This document shows, piece by piece, positions 58,867-64,000 of a stretch of DNA of 64,000 nucleotides (within the stretch, counting starts at the first letter, position 1; each line of letters opens with the position of its first letter). Position numbers and translations under genes: made by a program. The notes below the pieces were generated by a model, which saw nothing but the letters and a program-made list of their open reading frames with translations, did not search any database and was not told the DNA's origin. Source of the stretch: Stenogyne calaminthoides (taxonomy: Eukaryota > Streptophyta > Magnoliopsida > Lamiales > Lamiaceae); contig JBBCBC010000024.1 of the NCBI GenBank assembly GCA_037126765.1, positions 19,813,554 to 19,877,553 of the forward strand, given 5' to 3'.

Positions 58867-58878
58867 GCTCTGATATCA
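58867..58878 (-). other. TAR-2 primer-binding site
   Basis: Minus strand TGATATCAGAGC: the initiator tRNA-Met site with one G-to-A change at its third base, one base from the LTR. Confidence 0.88.
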
Positions 58879-58879
58879 C

Positions 58880-60450
58880 TGTTGGAATTTAGAGGCACGT
58901 AAACACGTAATACATGCGCAGCGGAAATAAACAGTTCACCAACAATGAACAATTAATTACATAATTAAATACGAGTAAACGTAAACAGAATTCTTACAGC
59001 AATTCGTACACGGATTCCTCAACTATGGCATCCACGTAACAGTCGTTTACTAATCTGCACAGATCTGCCAGCATTGAATCCCCAAAATGAATTTGCTAGA
59101 AAAATCCAAACTCTATATTTTATGGAGAAAATATGAAGTGATGCCCTTTGTGAATTCCTAAGAGCTTTTATATATAGGGAGACTTAGCTTATTTATTAAG
59201 CTAGCCCAATTAGGGAAATAAAATCCCTAATCTTGAATTTAATTAATTCCTTTTAATTTAATTCCCTAAATATAAATCTCTACGGATTTAAATGCCTTAT
59301 ATGAAAATCTCTACGATTTATTTCCATATACATTAAATCCTACAATTATATTCCAAATATAATTATTGGGAATTCTTATTTAATTAAATCCAATTTAATT
59401 AAATATTAATAATAATTAATTCCAAATTAATCTATTATTAATTACTTCTCCATAAATTAAATATTAAATCCAATTTAACATTTAATCAACCAACTATAAT
59501 TAGTAAACAACCATTACTTGTTGTGTGACCCATAGGCCCTCATATATCGAGCGATTAGTCAAACTAACGGTCTTAATTGAACCCTAGACAATAAATCAGA
59601 CTTTCTCAATATATGAGGTGCGTTATGCAGGAAATGTGCAACTACCAGAATCAAAACATAAAGGCTAATACGATTTTCTCCTTTCATTCACGAATACTCG
59701 ATTAAGTCTTGAACATGATGAAGTGTCTATTAAAATAACTTAATCAATTTATCTCCAATCACTAATTGATCATGTATGTCACACTTAGCCACAAAGTCTA
59801 AGTTGACGTGCATCGGCCGATGACTTTGATCCAATTATGATGAGAAGATGAGTATTCTCTCTAAATCCACTTTGAGGAATGAATCCTATTCTTGGCTCAA
59901 CTACCACGCACATGCACTTCGTGATGAACCCAATCCAAGCCATATCTACCCATAGATGGGTGCAAGCGTCGGTCATGGTCAAAGTTCATCATCCCACATG
60001 TCGTGCGTATTGAACTCAAGTCAAAGGAGTATCGTATCGCTCCCACTAACCGAGACACCCATAGACACATATAGTGGAACTACATCAAACGGTTTCTCGG
60101 ATGGGTATACCAATACCCTCTATGATATTTGTGCATCCATCATGAGATACCTAGTATCTCGTAGTAAGTGAGATCTTACTACACTCTCTAAGAGTATGAT
60201 GCAGATCGCACACCAATCTCCATTGCATCATCAATATCTCATTCTTAAGTCATCTGAGTTCTCACAACCTCAATGACAACAATGACTCATGAGAACACTT
60301 GTACGAATAAATGCAAACAATCAAACATAATATTCAAACAAGTGTATTGCCATACATTAATATTAAATGAACTATGATATTAAATCAAACTGAATATCAT
60401 CGAGTATTATGTCCTTACAATAGATTGTCTCTAGGACACTAACACTAACA
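58880..60450 (-). repeat. TAR-2 5' LTR (1571 bp)
   Basis: TGTTGGAATTTAG...CACTAACACTAACA, aligned end to end with 43477-45050. A TATA-like TATATATAGGG context is at about 59170. Confidence 0.94.
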
Positions 60451-61328
60451 ATGTGAAGGTACTATTTGGTATTAAGATAAGTTTTCTTATTGAAACCTTG
60501 CCCAGAGAAAACATGTTTTTGATGACTAGAGTTGAGTTCTCTCGGAACAGGATCATGTTCCGAAAGCCTAGGTCTCAGAAAAGGAAACTTGCTACTTCAG
60601 GGAGTTCGAGTTCAACGGCTAAGGAAGAACAAGAAGAGTCGGAATTAGATCAGGACAACATTACCATTGCTGAGGTAACAAAGAAAAAGGTCAAGAAAGT
60701 TGTCGAAAAACGTCCTGAAGAATTAGAGAGAAGAAAGAAATCGCTTGAGTTGCTGAAGGTCAAAAGAGAAGTTGGAGAACAAAAGAAGACTCAGGAAGAG
60801 CAAAAACAGAAGAAGAAAAGGCTTAGAACAATTAGAGAGATGGAAACAGGATAAAAATCTCCATTGGATACACTTGCCAAAGTGGTTTCTCAAGCCACTG
60901 AATAAGAGACCATTCAGGAAGTTATCCCACCTGAAGGAGGAGGAGATGAAGATGTCTTTACTGAGGTACTAGATACCAGTATAGGCACTGACCGAATCAC
61001 TCGAGAGATCTTCATAGGTTCTCAAAAACCTGTTGAAGAAAGCCAAATTCCAATCCCACACCCACACACCCCTCGAGCCATATATTTCCATACCTTCAGA
61101 GGCTCAATCTAGCTCTGAAGAGGAGGCGCCTGTTCCAGAACTAAGGAAAGGTGAAGCTGAAGAGAGGGAGTGGTGGCAAAAAGCAGAAAGATTTGTCCTA
61201 GATAAATATGCTGAGTTGGCAGACTATCCTGATCTTCAGGATATGTTCTTCAGATTGAAAACTGCCATGCTAAAAGTCAATCAATACTTTGCTATGATGC
61301 TGAAGATTGACAATTTTAGAGGAGAGGA
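60451..61328 (+). pseudogene. Sire-B envelope-like ORF, central part
   Basis: It continues the frame broken by TAR-2: 60453-60854 (LPRENMFLMTRVEFSRNRIMF, then a Lys/Glu-rich segment) aligns with Sire-D 22430-22190. After a frame change, 61033-61328 (SEAQSSSEEEAP to DMFFRLKTAMLKVNQ) aligns with Sire-D 21860-21580. Cut by Sire-C just after the codons for NFRGE; the coiled-coil C-terminus lies beyond the window. Confidence 0.78.
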
Positions 61329-63382
61329 TGTTGGGAGATGAATTTAATAAAGATATATGATTTTGATTAGATCCCAAAACCCCTGAGTATGACATGTTCA
61401 GAATGATCTTTATAGTTGAGTCAGGATTCAGTTTAGAGTATTCAGGATGTTATCTACAAAATGTATAGTCAGCAGATATAGTTCAGGATAGGTTCTGAAG
61501 ACTCTGGAGAACTCAAATGTGTTTTCAAAAAACCGAAGTTTGAAATACTCAAATAAGAAATCGAGAATTTGAAGACTTCAAGAAGAAATCGAGATATCAA
61601 GACTCAAGATGATAATCGAGGAATCAAGACTCAAAGATGAAGATTCAAAGTATCGGCCAAGATATCTCGAAGACTCAAGACTCGGAAGACCACTCAAGAC
61701 TCGTAAGACCACAAGACTCAAAGACTCAAGACGCAAGATCAAGATCAAGACTAAAGATCAAGAATATCGAAAGACAAAGAATTATCGATGACTCAAGAAT
61801 GTCTTGAATGCTCGATATAAACCCAATGTTTCGAGGCACTGAATATATATATCTGAAGGATGCAATACTGAGAAGATCGCGATTCGTTAGAAAATAGATA
61901 TTTGCCAAGACATTCAAATGCAGACAAAATGAACTAAGTCAGAAGTGTTGTTAAGGTTATATCAAACTCAGAGTTTGTAACCAAAAGAGCCGTTGAAGGT
62001 GTCTACCTTTAACTGAAGACAAAAGTCAAAAAGAGGAAGACGACACTGTACCATACTAACAATCGACAAAGGATGTGTCATTTGAAAAAGATGTCGATGT
62101 ACAATAGTTCCGCATCGCAAAAAAGTGAAGACCGGCTACATGAAAGGCTATTGCCTAAAACGTGTTAGGGAGTTTCAAACCCTAAATATAGCCGTTCCTC
62201 ACACACCATAAGAGGAAACTCACGAAGCTATCTCTCCAACGGATAGTTTTCAAAAGTGACCTTGGTGTATGCCTATAAATACTGGTGACCCTCTACATTG
62301 TAAGGTTACGGGAAATTTATACGCAACTCAAGAGCTCAAACTTATTCTTGCAAAAGTTAAAGCACTCGAAAAACCTAGAATTTCCCAAGTGCTTTTATAT
62401 TGAAGAGAGCTCACTAAACTAAGCCTAGCATGATAAGATTTATCCAAAGCTTAGTCGAGATATCCTAACCCTTTGCATTGTACTTCATTGTAAAAGATAT
62501 CTCATCCTAGTTGGAAACCAACCGAGAAACCCCAAACCCTTGAGAAGGTAGTCGGAGTGTGTTTGTTGGTGAGAAGAGTTGTAAAGAGTTAGTAAACTAC
62601 GGCGAGTAGTCGAAAAGCTCTAGAGGAGAAGTTAGTAAGCTCTGGGGTAGTCCGGAAAGCTTGTTTGTGTTTGAGTAAGTAAACTACGGAGGTAGTCAGA
62701 AAGCTCAAGGTCGGGTTGAGTAAGTAAACTACGTGGAGTAGTCAGAAAGCTCAGGACCGAGTTGAGTAAGTAAACTACGCGAGGTAGTCAGAAAGCTCAG
62801 AAGTGATTTAGTGAATTTCTCTGAGGATCAGAGAGAGTGGACGTAGGAGCTTGAGTCTCTGAACCACTATAATTGTTGTGTTGTTTATTGCTTTCCTTAT
62901 CTGTGCTTAACTGTTGCATTGACTTGATTTTGAAAGCATACTTTTCACTGATATTAAGTTGGAATCAATCCACAGAATTTGCATGTAATTGAATCACAGC
63001 CTAATCACTATTTCATAAAGGGAAGGTTTTCAGCAAAGCTTAAAACGAGTATAAACTAAGGGCCAACCATTCCGCACATCTGAGTAGCTAGAACAGATAG
63101 TTACCAAAGTGAACTTACTCTTCTGAGGGTTCAGTAAGTTAGTTATCTGATCCAAGCAACTCAGGATCTCTGACACTCAGGACTCAGTTGGGATTATCTG
63201 AGGTATCTGAAAGCAAGCTCAGATCACTGTCTCGGTAGACTTTGACTCAGAGCGATCTGTTTCTCAGAACCTAATCTTCGTGATTATCGACCCAAGTGAC
63301 CTCGAAGAAAAAGTTTTAAAAACACTGAACACGTGTATTCCCCCCCATACACGTGTAAGACTCATTTGCACCGGGACCAACA
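61329..63382 (+). repeat. Sire-C 5' LTR (2054 bp)
   Basis: TGTTGGGAGATG...CACCGGGACCAACA. TATA (TATAAATA) at 62274-62281. Leader repeats AGTAAACTACG...AGTCAGAAAGCTC about 50-60 bp apart (62580-62810). AGTGG...CCACT near 62838-62870. U3 (61560-61800) has ACTCAAGA/ATCGA-rich text where Sire-D has CTGAAGAC-type repeats. Confidence 0.93.
63329..63356 (+). other. U5 hairpin of Sire-C
   Basis: ACACGTGTAT and ATACACGTGT around TCCCCCCC, 26 bp before the LTR end. Perfect arms; loop two bases longer than in Sire-B. Confidence 0.88.
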
Positions 63383-63384
63383 AG

Positions 63385-63396
63385 TGGTATCAGAGC
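63385..63396 (+). other. Sire-C primer-binding site
   Basis: TGGTATCAGAGC, two bases after the LTR end. Confidence 0.94.
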
Positions 63397-63517
63397 AGTG
63401 GTTCAACTTGACTACCTGCTTTGTTGACCAAAGTTTTATTTTTCAAAAAAAAAAATACTTGTGGTCTATCTGAACTGATCTTATTTGCTGATTTTTTTTT
63501 TCTAAATCTCAGACATC

Positions 63518-64000
63518 ATGCCTTCTACGAAGCTTACAATGTTCTCAGTTGAGAAATATGATTTGTGGAAATTAAGAATGCAGGCTCATTTGTATTCTAA
63601 GCATGAAAGAATGTGGAGAGTGGTTATTGAAGGACCATTCCAATTCAATATTGTGAATCCCAAAGTTACAGAAGATGAGAGAAATGATTCCAGGACTGAA
63701 TTGCCAAAGTCAGATGATCAACTTACTCCTGATCAGAGAAAGTTAGTCAATCTTGACTATATTGCCAAAGATACAATATATAGCACTATTGATGATGGTG
63801 TTATGAGGAAGATCTCTCATTGTGAGAATTCAAAGGAAATATGGGATACACTAGCTGAGATTGCTAAGGAAGAAAAGGAGTCTGAAGAAAGTTCCAGCTC
63901 CTCAGAAGAAATGTGCTCAAAAAGTGACAGTGACGACATCTGTCTCATAGTTGTAGGAGAGGTAAGTTCTTCTATCTCTGTTGTTTCTCCTACACTAGCA
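63518..64000 (+). CDS. gag: Sire-C gag, N-terminal part with internal deletion (open at window edge)
   Basis: ATG at 63518 (MPSTKLTMFSVEKYD) and no stop for all 161 codons to the edge: the only Sire gag here that is open from its own start. The core begins normally (LVNLDYIAKDTIYSTIDDG, about 63752), but after KEIWDTLAEI (about 63860) it jumps straight to the Glu/Ser segment (EESSSSSEEM, SDSDDIC) that elsewhere follows the zinc knuckle. Against Sire-A about 0.75 kb, including the rest of the core and the CCHC knuckle, is missing without loss of frame. Such a protein could at most assist other particles. Confidence 0.8.
   Translation, partial: MPSTKLTMFSVEKYDLWKLRMQAHLYSKHERMWRVVIEGPFQFNIVNPKVTEDERNDSRTELPKSDDQLTPDQRKLVNLDYIAKDTIYSTIDDGVMRKISHCENSKEIWDTLAEIAKEEKESEESSSSSEEMCSKSDSDDICLIVVGEVSSSISVVSPTLA

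Larger units (their letters stand above)
43477..60450 (-). mobile_element. TAR-2: TAR/Tork-type copia element, interrupted by TAR-E
   Basis: LTRs at 43477-45050 (3') and 58880-60450 (5'), PBS 58867-58878, polypurine tract next to 45051. Flanks ATGGG (43472-43476) and ATGTG (60451-60455) are a 5-bp TSD with one mismatch, and the Sire-B third ORF reads on across them. Minus-strand order: leader, gag, protease, integrase, RT, RNase H. TAR-E (47392-55243) splits the integrase. Without TAR-E it is about 9.1 kb. LTRs differ by a few percent over the first 120 bp by eye. Confidence 0.92.
34492..61328 (+). mobile_element. Sire-B: Sirevirus, interrupted twice, right end outside window
   Basis: Plus-strand order: 5' LTR (34492-36233), PBS, gag, pol (to 42197), envelope-like ORF (42806-43476 and 60451-61328). 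TAR-2 interrupts at 43477-60450 and Sire-C at 61329. The remaining third ORF, polypurine tract and 3' LTR must lie beyond Sire-C, outside the window. Its gag and pol align with Sire-A and Sire-D. It keeps the longest pol frame of the Sire copies (816 codons), but with inactivating changes. Confidence 0.93.
61329..64000 (+). mobile_element. Sire-C: 5' end of another Sirevirus, inserted in Sire-B
   Basis: 5' LTR 61329-63382, PBS, gag start, then the window edge. It sits in the Sire-B third ORF, with expected TSD GAGGA (61324-61328). I prefer nested insertion to a shared-LTR tandem because the LTR cuts coding sequence, without the polypurine tract or the C-terminal third-ORF part that precede the Sire-D 3' LTR. 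It is the youngest-looking Sire copy by gag openness. Confidence 0.9.

Noticed and set aside
61329..63382. Shared-LTR tandem array of Sire-B and Sire-C
   Set aside because: The LTR interrupts the third ORF mid-domain without polypurine tract or C-terminal part, which fits nested insertion better than unequal recombination.

Overview
The window is nuclear DNA from a flowering plant, probably a eudicot, in a repeat-rich region. It holds full-size Ty1/copia retrotransposons of two plant lineages, an L1-type LINE, hAT and Stowaway MITEs and a TRIM. Coding capacity in the window is almost entirely retroelement gag, pol and a third (envelope-like) ORF, and every copy is broken. I found no intact host gene, rRNA, tRNA or CRISPR array. 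The species cannot be named from this sequence.

Layout. (1) 1-5606: the 5' half of a minus-strand Sirevirus (Sire-A), sitting inside a minus-strand L1 LINE. (2) 5607-11864: LINE ORF2 remnants at 5607-7205. Cut into this block, or lying beside it, are a 679-bp MITE-like element, a 1440-bp solo LTR (target-site duplication, TSD, AATAC), an 890-bp hAT MITE (TSD CATCTAAC) and a 647-bp solo LTR (TSD CTATG). About 1 kb of low-copy-looking DNA lies at 9809-10847. (3) 11865-64000: one nested retrotransposon complex. The outermost element is TAR-1 (minus strand, TAR/Tork-type copia, coding region deleted). Its left LTR carries a Stowaway MITE and a second solo LTR of the 647-bp family. Its right LTR is split twice: by Sire-D (16676-33701, minus, TSD TGGTA) and by Sire-B (34492 to beyond the window, plus).

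Sire-D contains a TRIM in its 3' LTR (TSD TACCA) and a 1970-bp Sirevirus-type solo LTR in its envelope-like ORF (TSD CTACT). Sire-B is split in its own envelope-like ORF twice: by TAR-2 (43477-60450, minus) and by Sire-C (61329 to beyond the window, plus). TAR-2 is split in its integrase region by TAR-E (47392-55243, plus). TAR-1's right end is not reached, so every base from 11865 to the right edge lies inside one element's footprint. The nesting gives a relative order: TAR-1, then Sire-D and Sire-B, then TAR-2 and Sire-C, then TAR-E.

The most interesting signals are non-coding. The Sirevirus-type LTRs share a U5 hairpin whose loop is a C run (G run on the other strand); one unrelated family keeps the shape but uses different arms. 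They also share a leader motif, AGTGG-ACGTAGG-N-CCACT. Patches of Sire-D, solo-G and Sire-C show a peculiar replacement of TCAG/CTGA by TCGA-like strings, which looks more like a consensus artefact at methylated CAG/CTG sites than like evolution.
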